Shown here piece by piece: positions 45,130 to 56,460 of a stretch of DNA of 64,000 bases; the first letter of the stretch is position 1; every line of letters starts with the position of its first letter. Made by a program: the position numbers and the translations under genes. Under the pieces are notes generated by a model. The model saw only the letters and a program-made list of their open reading frames with translations, did not search any database and had not been told where the DNA came from. Source of the DNA: Selaginella moellendorffii (taxonomy: Eukaryota; Streptophyta; Lycopodiopsida; Selaginellales; Selaginellaceae); contig NW_003314301.1 of NCBI RefSeq assembly GCF_000143415.4, positions 1,610,314 through 1,674,313 on the forward strand. The letters are read 5' to 3'.

Positions 45130-46935
45130 GACTATTAGTCTTTTTAATATTTCAGTTATTAAAAGGATTTTTAAAGTTGCTTTGCTTATTAGCAAGAGTT
45201 CTTGTAAGAAATGTTTATTAAAATTTAATATAAGCATGATGCATTATCCAAAATAGTAAATACTATCTCATTCATGAAGCTATTTAGCGATTTTTTGGAT
45301 GAGTTTATGGAGTTTATTAATTTCAACTCTTTTATCACTAATATTTGAGCAAAGGTTTTGTTAAGGGATATCTTTACAGATATGAAGGGTGACAAATTTG
45401 CATCATTTAAGATACACGATGGAATTCTGGTGAAGAAGGGACATGTGGTGATTCCTTATGTTGACAAACTCATTAAATAAATTTTGGTTAAGTGTCATGA
45501 TGTGCTAGGTATTGGGCATTCAAGGGCACTAAAAATATATATATTGGTGAAGAGGCATTTTTTTGGCCTAAGATGAAGTCAAATATTAAAAAGTATATAT
45601 ATGATTGTTTGACTTATTAAAAGGTTAAAGTTAATCATCAAAAGTTTGCTAGTCTCTATCATCCTTTACATAAGCCACTCGTGGACAAGTTATTAGTACC
45701 TTAGAGGAGCTGCATGACATAAACTCCCCCAAGGATGCTATTTGGGTTATTTTGGATCATTTAACAAAGATGGCTCTAGTGAAAATAACAATTAAAACTT
45801 TTAAACTTGCTTAGTTTTTTATAAATTAATTATTCAGCCTCTATAGTTTGCCAAGTGATATTGCGAGTGATCGAGATCTCAAATTCACTTCTAAGTTTTG
45901 GCAAATAGTCTTTAAGAAACTAAAGACTAAGTTGAGTATAAATAGTGGTGAGCATCCACAATTAAATGAGCAAACAAAGCATATGAATCAGATGTTAGAA
46001 GATATAATAAGGTTTTTTATAGGAAACTTAACTCAACAAAGAGCACAGGAGTACTACTTGTCTTTGCTCATAATAGCATTCATTAATCAGTTATTGGTGT
46101 GTCTCCATTTATGGTGATGTATGGTTATAAGGCTAAATCTCCTATGAGTTTGACTTTGACTTTGGTTTGGGTACTTTATGCTTGTGATTTCTTTATGCAA
46201 GCCAAGCTTGAGTTGGCAAAACTGAATATGAGGCAAATTCAAGATTGAGACAAAAGATTGGTTGATAACTATCATCATTATCAAAAGTACAAAGTTAGTG
46301 ACAATGTTTTTCTTAAATTATTAATTGCATAATGGTCTTTGAAAAAAGGTGGTAGTGTTAAGTTGTCTCCATAATATTGTGGGTCTTGGACAATTTTACA
46401 ATGTGTGGGGGATCTTGCTTACACTTTGGACTTGTTAGCTAGTTTAAAGATTCATTTAACATTCCATATAATCATGTTAAAAGTGTGTTTGCACTCTAAT
46501 GATCAATCCATCATCCAAGTCCCAAAGATTTATGTTGAGAAGGTTAGTCCAGCCAATATTCTTACTTAAAATATTGGTGAAAACTTGCCGTAAGATAATT
46601 TGGGAATTATTAGTTTGTAGAATAGTAATTCCATAAACGAAGTTATATGGGAAATTGATGATGATGTGAAGAAAGTGTTTTCAAGTTTTAACAATCCTAA
46701 GGAAGGGGAAAATTGAGTTCTATAACCATATTGCTATATGATTTAATCCATTTGTTTTGTTCTCATTCTCTTGTTTTCATGACTGTATTATCATATAAAA
46801 AATTTATATTGCTTTTTTTCTTTCATGGCTATTTTGTTACCATTTGCACATCCTTTCTCTATAGCTGTATTGCATTGGACTCCCTTCCTGTAAAACTCAT
46901 TTAGCTTCTTGAGGCTGTTATATGTGGCTGGATCA
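45130..46935 (+). mobile_element. Decayed Ty3/gypsy retrotransposon, integrase half
   Basis: Broken plus-strand frames read a zinc-binding integrase head (HDVLGIGHSRALKIYI, RHFFWPKMKSNIKKYIYDC) near 45490-45620 and the catalytic core with SDIASDRDLKFTSKFW and HPQLNEQTKHMNQMLEDI at 45850-46010. It is AT-rich and full of stops. This is the piece missing from the element at 29.1-31.0 kb; RNase H is absent from both. Confidence 0.75.
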
Positions 46936-46989
46936 TAAAATGATACAAACCACAAGAATATTCTAAGAATATTTTATGGCCCAGGGTTC

Positions 46990-48530
46990 ACTCCAGGTGG
47001 GTTCTACTTAAGCTGCCAAAGGGGCATTGCAATTTTTTTGAGGATGAGCTGCCACCATGGTACACCAGCGGCAGATAGTTTGATGCTTGTGGCCGAGCCT
47101 TCCTCGTGCAAGGAGAGCCAGCTTTATGTGCAAGAAGCTCAGGTGTAAACCACAGCAATGACTCACTGCGACTCATGTTGCATAGCATGTTGGTGAATTC
47201 CCTATCAGGCAGATTGATTGTCATGAGTTGGATCTTTCCAAACTATCCGTAAGAACTTCGGTAGTATAAGTGTTACTATGATCATACCTGGGGTATCTTG
47301 TGCTCGTAATCTGAGTAGGGAAAGTTTGGGCAGTTGTTCCCATGGAACTTGATATAAGCTCGATCATAAATCCTGTGATTAAACATCTTATAAAAAACAT
47401 TTCTAGGAAACAAAGAAGAAAAACCTGGCTGCAGCTTCCTCATTGTTGCATGAGCTTATGTAAATCTGCTTGCTCTTTTCTCATCAGCAAAAAGAGAAAA
47501 TCAGCATGACTGTCAAAGAACTTCTTTGAGAAAGCCAGAGATAAAGAGAATCTGACATCCTCACCAAATGTGTGTCTCCCACCGCTTGATTCGCTTGTAA
47601 AACAAACTCCAATGTAGAGGGACGACTTATTAGTGTATCTCCTCGCTGACTTCGGCGGGTTTCGCTTCCTTTTGCCTGATTCTTGTTGCTTGGATGATGC
47701 CACGATCTCCCTGGTCTTCTTCATAGCACATCTCTTGATCTTAGAGCTTGGGCTGTGAGACGAAGTCTTCATCAAAGAAGTCAGGCTTGGACGTCTCTCC
47801 ATCACTGAGGCTGGAAACGTTGGAGATGAGATCGACCTCTTCCTCCTCGAATACGTAATACACATCCTCCACGTCGTTGTGACCACAGCGCTCCTTTCCA
47901 TGGAAGACATCGTATCTACATCTAAAGGTTGCAAGGAAGCTAAGTTGGCAGCCGCCTTGGTCGCAGCCCGAGTGGCCATGGAGGGGGCCTCCCTCTTCTC
48001 TGTGGCGATCTCACCGGATGATCATCATCACCAGACTCAACATCGGTGGATAAACTCGAGTTCGCTGGTTCTTCACTGCCATCTTCTTCAGTCTCCGATT
48101 GGGCAGCCCATGATGACGAGGAATCCGAGCATGCAGCGCTTGCCAACTCTACTGCTGCCATTGCTGGTGATGGCACTGCTAGACAGCGTTGCTTTGTTCT
48201 TGGCGCCCTTGATGTTGCTGGAGGTACCGGGGGCAATGCAATAGGGGCTCAGGATCATCACCATGATCATGAGGAGGAGGTGTTAGCACTGGCATTGGAT
48301 CAGCTGGAGGGACTTCCAAACATGCTGGCTAGTTGGAGGTGGAAGACGATGGGGTGACGGCCATGGAAAATCTTTCGCTCTCACCTTTCGTGCCGAACGC
48401 CGACAAAGAGTATGCTTGATGGTGGGATCCTGATCCGGGGACGTGGGCATGTCGTAATCATCTAGAAGAACCTGGAATCTCATTGCAAGAACCTCCATTG
48501 CTAGGAGCTCTATCGACAGGCACAAAGAGG
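46990..48530 (-). pseudogene. AP2-domain-like gene, copy A (first AP2 repeat; probably truncated)
   Basis: Minus-strand pieces: a Ser/acidic N-terminal part (EEDGSEEPANSSLSTDVESG), CITYSRRKRSISSPTFPASV, KIKRCAMKKTREIV, RRYTNKSSLYIGVCFTSES with GGRHTFGE, then IYISSCNNEEAAAR, a 51-bp intron, IYDRAYIKFHGNNCPNFPYS with DYEHKIPQ, and INLPDREFTNM. The order SLYIGV...GR...YI.S..NEEAAAR/IYDRAYIKFHG..NFP.SDYE fits an AP2/ERF domain (YRGV...GR...YLG.F...EEAARAYDRAA.KF.G..A.TNFP). The domain is very diverged and frames shift in the N-terminal part. No second AP2 repeat follows; retroelement debris begins instead. It could be a fast-evolving gene or a pseudogene. Confidence 0.5.
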
Positions 48531-48539
48531 TGTGGGAAG

Positions 48540-49480
48540 TTTGGCGACTGGGTTCACAACTACATGAGCTTGACTTAGTTTTAAGTTATTGCATTAAGTT
48601 GCAAGAAATTGGCTTATATAACTTAATTTTTTGTCATTAAGCTTGTTAATATTTTCAGTTGATATTTGTAACTACAATTTAAGATTCAATAGTTAGTTAG
48701 AATATGCAGTTATTATTAGTAGTCATTATTTGTGACTAGATTTAAAGTCAAAATTATCAATTATTGTTAGTTGGCATTTGTAGTTGCAAATTATGACTAA
48801 ATTTTAAGTAATTTATAATGGTTATAAAACTTTCTAAAAAATATTCGATATGTTGTTATTTGTGACTAAATTTTAAGTCAATTATAATAGTTATAAACCA
48901 GAAAATATGTCAAAAAATAAAGTTATAAATATAGTGGTAAATTTAAGTCATTATTTATCACTGCTGGGCTTTGAGAAATAGTGCTGCACAATGATCAAAT
49001 ATCAAAAATCAACTTCTTTAGCCAAGCATACTTGATTTGAAGAGTGATTCTGAGAATTACAAATTTGACTATAGAAACCATTGCTGTAGGCTGTTTTGAC
49101 TCTTGAAAGTAAAGTAAACACTTTATTGACGAGCACAAATCTTGTTCTTCATGATAACAAGAGGAGCTCAATCAATGACCAACAAATAGCTGGAACAAGA
49201 AGTTAGTATATATATATATATTCCAAAATACCTAATCCTTATGATGGCCAAAAGTGTCATAATAAAAATATAGAAGCCCTCGAATGAGCAGATATATGCA
49301 GCTTTTGTTGGCCACAAGAAAAGCGAAGAATATTTAGAGAGCTTGTAATGTTTTTCTAGAAAGAACTAAAGAACTCCCTGCAGGGTAATCAGACAGTATT
49401 CAGGAAGTAACAAACTCAAAAACATCACATACTTGTAAGTGAGTACTCTTTTCTTGATCAATAGCAAGCAAAATTCTCCC
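48540..49480. repeat. AT-rich spacer with degenerate tandem repeats
   Basis: Between 48650 and 48960 variations of ttatttgtgactaaatttta followed by agtcaattataatagttata recur at least three times as a degenerate tandem array. An (AT)n run lies at 49207-49220. I see no gene. Confidence 0.55.
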
Positions 49481-49499
49481 ATAACTTGTCTGTTCATAC

Positions 49500-50030
49500 T
49501 ATGAGAAAGCTGTCTGCATTCACCAGCGACTACCCACTGCAAAGCCCTAATTGTTGTACACTTTCTTCACCTCTTCGATGTCCTTTTTGCCATAATTGCC
49601 CTCTAGTTTCGCTTTCTGGATGTCCCAAGTTTGCAAACAAGCTTCCCCACCTTAGTTTTAGCAAGTATGTACAAGTTCTGGAAAAAAAATTATTAACAAG
49701 TTTTTGCTTGTTATTGATCAAGCAAACTGCGCCCAACGCAAAGTCCGAAGCATCCGTTTCTACCTCAAAGTCCTTACCAAAGTCTGGTAATGCCAACACG
49801 GGAGCTTTCCTCAACTTCCCTTTGAGGTGGACGAATGCCGCCTCGCATTCCGCTGTCCATACCATCTTCCCTTTTCCTGTTTGGTCCGTTAAGGGCATGG
49901 CTACTCTCAAATAGTGTCTGATAAACTTTCGATAGTAGTTGCGTAGCCCCAAGAACGCCCTCAACTCATGTACATTTGATGGTCGCTCCCATTCCTGGAT
50001 CGCTTGGACCTTCTCCGGGTCCACCTTAAG
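49500..50030 (-). mobile_element. Ty3/gypsy RT C-terminus and RNase H start, inverted piece
   Basis: The minus strand reads MDPEKVQAIQEWERPSNVHE, LRAFLGLRNYYRKFI, ECEAAFVHLKGKLRKAPVLA, LPDFGKDFEVETDASDFALG. This is the RT thumb/connection and the first RNase H strands of a gypsy pol. The continuation (SKKLNKAQRKWPAHEKEL) lies on the opposite strand from 50069. Confidence 0.9.
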
Positions 50031-51205
50031 CCCGTCCTAGCCCACCACATGCCCGAGAAACTTTACCTTTGAAGCAAGACAACCATCCAGTAGCGTTCTT
50101 CTCGAAGAAGTTAAACAAGGCTCAAAGGAAGTGGCCTGCCCACGAGAAGGAATTATTTGTGGTGGTCAAGGCACTCAAGGAGTGGCGACACTACGTTAGG
50201 AGACACTTCAAGGTTTACACGGACAATGTGGCAATGAAACACTTCTTGTCACAGCCTGATCTGAGAGGGAAACAAGGTCAGTGGGCCAATGCCTTGGCCG
50301 AGTTTGATTGTGAGATTCTGTACAAGCATGGGAAGAGCAACATCATGGCTGATGCCCTAAGTCGAAAAACGAGCTTGAGGTTGGCGCTATCCAGCGCAAC
50401 AGCAACCTTCTGGGACGATGTGCGGATAGCATATGAGAACGATGGTCTAGCACAAGAAGTGCTGCTGAGGAATCTAGAGGCACGGGAAGCTCACCAGAGA
50501 GGTGAGCTGCCAACGGAAGAGAAAACAGGCTATGAGGAACGCAACGGACTCATTTATTACAAGCAAACGAGGGTGTATGTTCCAGAAGGGGAACTAAGGA
50601 AGGTAGCCTTAGAAGAGTGTTATGACGGACCTCTTGCGGGACACGGCAGAGTGCCCAAGACGATGGGCTTACGCAAGAGGAAGTACCATTAGCCAGATAT
50701 AGCAAAGGACGTCCAAGACTATGTAAAGACATGTCCAACATGTCAGCAGGTCAAAGCCGTGACTAAGGCTAGGGGGGGCTTGTTGCAAAGCATCCCAATT
50801 CCAGATCGTTCGTGGAAATGTCTTATGATGGACTTCATCACGGAACTTCCCCCAAGCGAGGGGTTTGATGCGATATTCGTGGTGGTGGACCGATTTTCGA
50901 AAATGACACATTTCATACCCACCACAACGGAAGTGGATGCGGAAGGTGTGGCGAAGCTATTCTTCGAGCAAGTGGTTCGAATGCGGGGAAGGCCGGAAGA
51001 GATTATCTCAGATCGAGATAAGATCTTCACTAGTAGGTTCTGGAGGACTCTCCTGAAATAGTATCGCACCAAGTTGAAATTCAGCACAGCCTATCACCCA
51101 CAGACAGGTATTGGGTATTAAGTCAAGTTTGATGGCACTAACACTTTTTGACAGACGGACAAACGGAAAGGGTGAATAGGCAGCTGGAGGATTATTTGCG
51201 ATGCT
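50031..51205 (+). mobile_element. Ty3/gypsy RNase H and integrase segment
   Basis: The plus strand reads KQDNHPVAFFSKKLNKAQRK, WPAHEKELFVVVKALKEWRH, VYTDNVAMKHFL (RNase H), ADALSRK, an integrase zinc-binding region, then the core MMDFITELPPSEGFDAIFVV, VDRFSKMTHFIP, EEIISDRDKIFTSRFW, FSTAYHPQT and [20 protein letters not shown]. Stops at 50690 and 51059 break it. The frame is cleaner than in the AT-rich elements, so this family is younger. An intron-like 47-bp insert sits in the HPQTDGQTE motif. Confidence 0.9.
51108..51154 (+). other. 47-bp intron-like insert inside the integrase motif
   Basis: The sequence starts gtattggg and ends tttttgacag. Removing it joins CCACAGACAG to ACGGACAAACGG and restores [13 protein letters not shown] exactly. 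Length and borders equal the host introns in this window. Confidence 0.75.
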
Positions 51206-51530
51206 ACGAGGATTGACCTAAGGTTAGGATACTACCAGATCAGGGTAGCTAAGGAAGATGTCGAGAAGACAACTTGTCAAATGAGGTATGGGAGCTTTGA
51301 GTTTCTGGTGATGCCCTTTGGGCTATGCAATGCGCCGGCAACGTTTTCGGCGTTGATGAACCACATCTTTGTACCCTATCTGGATCACTTCGTGGTTGTC
51401 TATATCGACGACATTCTGATCTATAGCGAGACGCTAGAGGAGCATGCCGAACACTTGGAGAAGGTATTTGAGAAACTAAGGGAACACAAACTGTATGCTA
51501 AAGAGAGCAAATGTGACTTTGCTCTCTTCA
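51206..51530 (+). mobile_element. Ty3/gypsy RT core displaced 3' of the integrase
   Basis: The plus strand reads [15 protein letters not shown]-like residues, [50 protein letters not shown] and [22 protein letters not shown] is the RT active site. In a normal pol this precedes the RT thumb and RNase H, yet here it lies after the integrase, so the element has been scrambled. Confidence 0.9.
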
Positions 51531-51754
51531 TTTACCTTGCTCTTTCGGCAGAATTCAGGATCAAACCAGCAGCTCTCATCAATGATTTGATCCGGAAGTC
51601 AAAAAGTATGGCAGCTCCAAAGGAGGTGAACACAACATGCTTGATATTCCCCTTCTGGCAAGCTTCCATTACATTTCAAGTGCCATCTATAGCAGGTTTT
51701 AACACAGCCTATCAATGACAGTTGTATTGTCAATAAGAACAAAAAATCCCCAAG

Positions 51755-51937
51755 AAAGAAGAAAACTCACATTTGGATCCTCAAAGTTTAGAGCAACCGG
51801 ACAAGCTGTATGGAAGACAACATCACAGCCACAAACAGCGGGCGCAAGAGAGTCATAGTCGAGAACATCAGCTCTAAACAGCGATAATCTCCCCAGCTCC
51901 AAGGAGCTTCTTCAGATGCCCATACTTCTCATTGTTA
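51755..51937 (-). pseudogene. CCR/DFR-type NAD(P) reductase fragment
   Basis: The minus strand reads DNNEKYGHLKKLLGAGE and, one frame off, RLSLFRADVLDYDSLAPAVC followed by GCDVVFHTACPVAL, then a gtgag donor. LFRADVLDYDSL...GCD.VFHTA.PV is the second exon of cinnamoyl-CoA reductase-like short-chain reductases. The frameshift and missing flanking exons mark a fragment. Confidence 0.75.
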
Positions 51938-52034
51938 TCTGGAATCCAAAGGAATCAAAAGCCAAGAATCGATCAATACATAATTGTAACTTTTTTCTAG
52001 AAAGAACGACAGACATAGCCATTCCCACCTAGGC

Positions 52035-52675
52035 ATTGGATAGCCTGGACATGATTTGAGAATTAGGAACAGACTAGAATTATGAAAGAGCTTGCCTGCA
52101 AAGCCATTTGAGTTGCATTCTCTAATGAAATAGCTGCAGCACAATCCTGTAGACAAGGCTTTAGTCTAGAAATCCACAGCATTTTGTCAGTTGAATATTA
52201 CCTTTCTAAATATGTGACCAGCATCACAGCTTCGAGCAACAGAATGAACTAGAGCCCTGTTAAAACCAAATTGTAGACAATTCAGGAAACAAATGCTGGC
52301 AAATCGACATTCTACCTGGAAGCTTGCATCTTAGTGTACATATCAGCTAGCTTTCCCTGTAACATCAAAGCTCTTGAAAAGTGTGTATGAGAAAGGAGAA
52401 AAATACCTATATAAGTTGAAACTCTCCTATAGGCTTTCCAAATTGTTCCCTTTGGCACACATAGGGAAGAACCACGTCCATGCAAGCTTGCATGAGACCC
52501 AAAGGACCAAATGCCAATAAAAGCCTCTTCAAATCCAGCCCAAACATCATCACATAAACACCTGTTAGTAACAAGTTCAATCTTGAAACCTAGCAAGCTC
52601 ACCTCTTCCTTCCTGACCAAGAATGTTCTTCAGAGGCACAAAGCAGTCCTGAAACACCAACTTGCACCTAAATAA
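52035..52675 (-). pseudogene. Isovaleryl-CoA dehydrogenase fragment (middle exons)
   Basis: Minus-strand exons joined by proper short introns read [40 protein letters not shown] with [14 protein letters not shown] and [63 protein letters not shown] and AIQCLGGNGY. This matches plant isovaleryl-CoA dehydrogenase (mitochondrial Leu degradation). The intron before AIQCLGG uses a GC donor. Neither the N-terminal exons nor the C-terminal part with the substrate-binding end is present, so it is a partial gene, though the exons are still clean. Confidence 0.8.
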
Positions 52676-52679
52676 AAAT

Positions 52680-54780
52680 GTTAGGACATGTGTTCTTACA
52701 ATGTAGAAGATTGACAACCTAAGTATCACGTCCACACAATCCAAGTTTGTCTAGTTTTTGAGCTGTTGTGAATCTGGAAGGAGTTAATTGTTAGACTAGC
52801 AGGGCTCATCATCGGACTTGAGTAGCACCAAGCTGTTGATCACTGAGAGACCTCGATTTAATTTTCTTCATACCTTGGAGGGCAAACTCCAGCAGGCTGT
52901 GGATCATGAGTACCTCCTCATTGATCAATGCTATGGAAGAAAAGGATCTAAAAATATTTGGGAAGCTACACCTTTGAACCTAAACAAGCCAGTGAGGATC
53001 CTTGTGACTTGTTCCTGCCCTCTCCACATCCTGGCACCCCCACGTTTGTAGAGGATCTCCATTGCTCCAACAATTCTGATCCATGCTACAGTCCGTCCCC
53101 TACTAATTCTAGGGTAATCTAACCCAAGCTTTTATTTTAATCATGATTTATATTTTTGCTCTCCACAAAATTTTCATACCCATTGCTTCTACCTTCAACT
53201 TTATCATAGCTATAATTTTCAGCCTAAAATTTTTTTTGTTATAACCTCATTAGAAAAAATATAAATAAAATATTTACAAACTTGTTTTGAAGACTTTGAA
53301 TTCCTCCTAAACTAATTTTGTTCAAATTTTTTACCTTTTGTCATGTAACAACTTACTTCAAATTACTTTTCCCAACTTGATTTTCTACATACCTTTTAAC
53401 AGCTTCAATTCTTTGCACACCTTGTTAGATCGTATAGGGTAGCAGTGGAACCTAGGATTGCAGCACTGCCGCAACATTGCAGTATGGTTCTGCTGCTCCT
53501 CTATATGATCTAACAGGATTGAAGTGAGGCATGATGCAAAACAAGAAAGCAAAGGAACTAAAGAACTAGAGAAACAAAGGTTGAGCAAATTAGAAGAGAT
53601 TCTCTCCTTTTTCTTCTACTGGAAAGAGACCACGAACTAAGGACGATCTTTTTCTTAAAGGTTCTGAAAAATCGTGGCCGTCCACAATGCGCAGCCGCCC
53701 ATTAAAGCTTTACGTATCAGTGCACGTCCGTATGCAGTGTCGCGTACGTTACTCGTTTGACACCTGTGTAAGATAAGTATCGACACTGATTCAGTGGAGT
53801 CCTAGTCAGCGAATTGTTACTCCTTATTCCTCCAAAGTGCATGAATTCTGGTGAGACAACAAGAAATCTTGAGCATGTGACAATGTGCGTCAAATGCGCG
53901 GCATGCATCAGAGGTCAATCGGAATGCAACACGTACCTCTTGAAAGTTATTGTGTGTTGGTGAATGGGAGCTAACAGATATGAACATTTGAAAGTATCCA
54001 CCTGAAGAATGCATTGAAAATCACATTTTACTTGTGTACCAAAGCTGAGGAACTATAATTTGCATCTAAATCCTACCATGAAGAATTACTTGCATAACAA
54101 AACTGGAAATCACTTCGTCACAGATCAAAGGGAGCAGCCTGAATTTTTACAAAAGAATTGCGGGCAGTTCTTTGTGGAAATTTAAGAAGGATTTTCATTG
54201 CGGATTTGGTATTGTCATTGTGGAAGGAAGTAAAATATGTAGAAGCCTATAAAACCTTTTTCCTAATCCTCATTCCTCACGAGCCACAAGGAGATCAATT
54301 TCCATGTCCACCATACCTTGATTAGCTGCGGCACCCATTATTGCTGCATTACATTCAATTTCGAAACAGAAATGCACTTGAAATATAAAAATCCCCAAAG
54401 AGAAGCGGCAGATTCCAGTCAAGTAGCTACTCTTCGGCTCTTTGGTTATTGGCAATATGGTCAAATTGTAAATTGTGGGACCCACCATTCCTGGACCGTT
54501 GAATATTTCGAGCTAAGTGAGAGGCTTTCCCTCTTTTTTAAGCAACAGAAATGTGATGCCCCTCCAAGACATCAACAGTTACTTCCTTCGCGCTCCTTGA
54601 GAATGTTATTAAAATTCAAATTTGTTTTCTGCTTTTATGTACGACTTGCTCACTCAACATTCGGACTCACGACTGGGATATTTTATTCCGGTCACCGTCC
54701 CCTTGGGATGTTATTGTAAAGCACTCACGAGAAAAAAGTAATGGCACTGTCATGGTGAAGCACTCACGCAAGAAAACTAG
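52680..54780. other. Spacer with no supported gene
   Basis: This is 2.1 kb of mixed composition, AT-rich at 53100-53400. Short frames have no motif. I see no RNA gene or clear repeat. Confidence 0.4.
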
Positions 54781-54784
54781 TGAT

Positions 54785-56460
54785 CATCTAGTTTCCTTGC
54801 TGCCCTCCAAGCCCTTCGAAACATGGCTTTGAGGTCTCCCCAAACCTCCCTCGTGAGACTTGACTTGGGAGCTGCTGGTGGATCATAGTTGCTGCTTCCT
54901 CCACCCTAACTGTGGCAGCATTTGTCTTCTGCTTGACCTTCCTATCATGAACGCTGTACGCTCCCTTTTCTGTTCAGACCGTGCAGATTTCTTATGTACT
55001 GAATGAAGTCATTCTCAGCCAAGGTGATCCACTGTAATATCGTTAGATGGTAAATCAATCAGAACATGCAAACACAATCACCTGTGGCATCTCGTCAGTG
55101 TAGTTTTCATATGTGAAGTGGAGGTTTTTCTCCCCACTGAAGAATCTGATAGCCCCTCAATCAGTTCCTGTCAAAACAATGTGTTAGAAACAAGTGGAGT
55201 TTTAGTTTTTATTGAACCTTGCTGCCTCCTCTTGTGTCTCATATGCCCCTGCGCTTGGAAATTCAAACATAAACAATGGCTCTTTAAATATATAACAAAA
55301 AGCTCACGCAGTCGAATCGTACGACGCCTCAGCCTGCGGCAAAGATGAAAACCACAGTGTTAGAATGCTGAAGGTCTTTTGTTGGCTTAGATCAAATTTT
55401 ACACTCAAGTAATGCAACTTGAGTCTGATCTTGGCATCATCCAAGTAGCTAGTGCTTACGTTATGGAAGCCGCCCAAGGGGCTTTGCGATTTTTGAGAAG
55501 ATACACTCCGTTATGGTTTGATGCTCGAGGCTGAGTCTCCTTCGTCCCAGCGCCATATGCAAGAAGCTCCGGTGTATAGCAGAGCAACGACTGGCCACAT
55601 GTTGATGAACTCCTTGTTGGGGAGATTGATCCACTGCAGCGAAAATCCAAGTGTTACATCGATCTTTAGAACTACCTGGAAGAACTAGTCTATAAGCGTT
55701 CCTATGATCATACCTGGGGTATCTTGTGCATGTAGTCTGAGTAGGGAAAGTTTGGGCAGTTTGTCCCACGGAACTTGATGTAAGCTCGGTCATAGATCCT
55801 ATTACTTATCAAAAAGTTTCTAGGAAAGAAAGAAGAAGACGAAGAACCTGGCTGCGGCTTCCTCGCTGCTGCATGAACCTATATAAATCTTCTTGTTGCT
55901 TTTGATGATCAGGAAAGAGAGAGAAAAAAAAAACCAAGTGTTTCTCTTCCTTGTAAAGGTTCTTCTCACTTGGATGTATGCCACGATCTCCCTGGCCTTC
56001 TTCTTCGCACCCTTAGACGTTTTGATCCTAGAGCTCGAGCTGCGAGATGAAGCCTTGATCGCAGTCGAGGTTGGGAGTCTGTCCGTCGCTGAAGGTGATA
56101 GCAGACCTGTTCCTCCTCGAATACGTAGCACACATCCTCGGGGTCCTCGGGATCAAAGTGGAAGTCGTATCTAAATCTAAAGCTTGCTTGGAGATCCTCA
56201 AAGAAGCCCGAGTGAATCGCTTGGTGGCAGCCTTTGTTGCGGCCCAAGTGGCTATGGAGGGCACGTCCTTCTCCTCCATGGCAATCGCTGGATTATCATC
56301 ACCACCCGACTCACCAGCGATGGAAGACAAGCTCGCTGGTTCTTCACTGCTATCTTCTTCAATATTCTCCAATATAATGATGAAGAGGTATCCAAGCATG
56401 CAGACAACTCCATTGCTTCCATCTCTAGTGCTAGACAGTGTCGCTTTGTTCTTCAATGCT
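54785..56460 (-). CDS. AP2-domain-like gene, copy B (two AP2-like repeats)
   Basis: Minus-strand pieces in order: EEDSSEEPASLSSIAGESGG; RMCATYSRRNRSAI or, in another frame, PEDPEDVCYVFEEEQ; KTSKGAKKKAREIVAYIQV; KKIYIGSCSSEEAAAR; IYDRAYIKFRGTNCPNFPYS and DYMHKIPQ; WINLPNKEFINM; then a second repeat GAYETQEEAAR; FFSGEKNLHFTYENYTDEMP; WITLAENDFIQYIRNLHGLN; and a tail near 54785-54900 (PPAAPKSSLTREVWGDLKAM). The two EEAAAR/EEAAR blocks, each followed by a tryptophan-led linker (W-x-x-L-x-x-x-x-F), parallel the double AP2 plus linker layout of AP2/ANT transcription factors. Conservation is low and the N-terminal frame is uncertain. It may be a live divergent gene; introns look proper. Confidence 0.5.
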
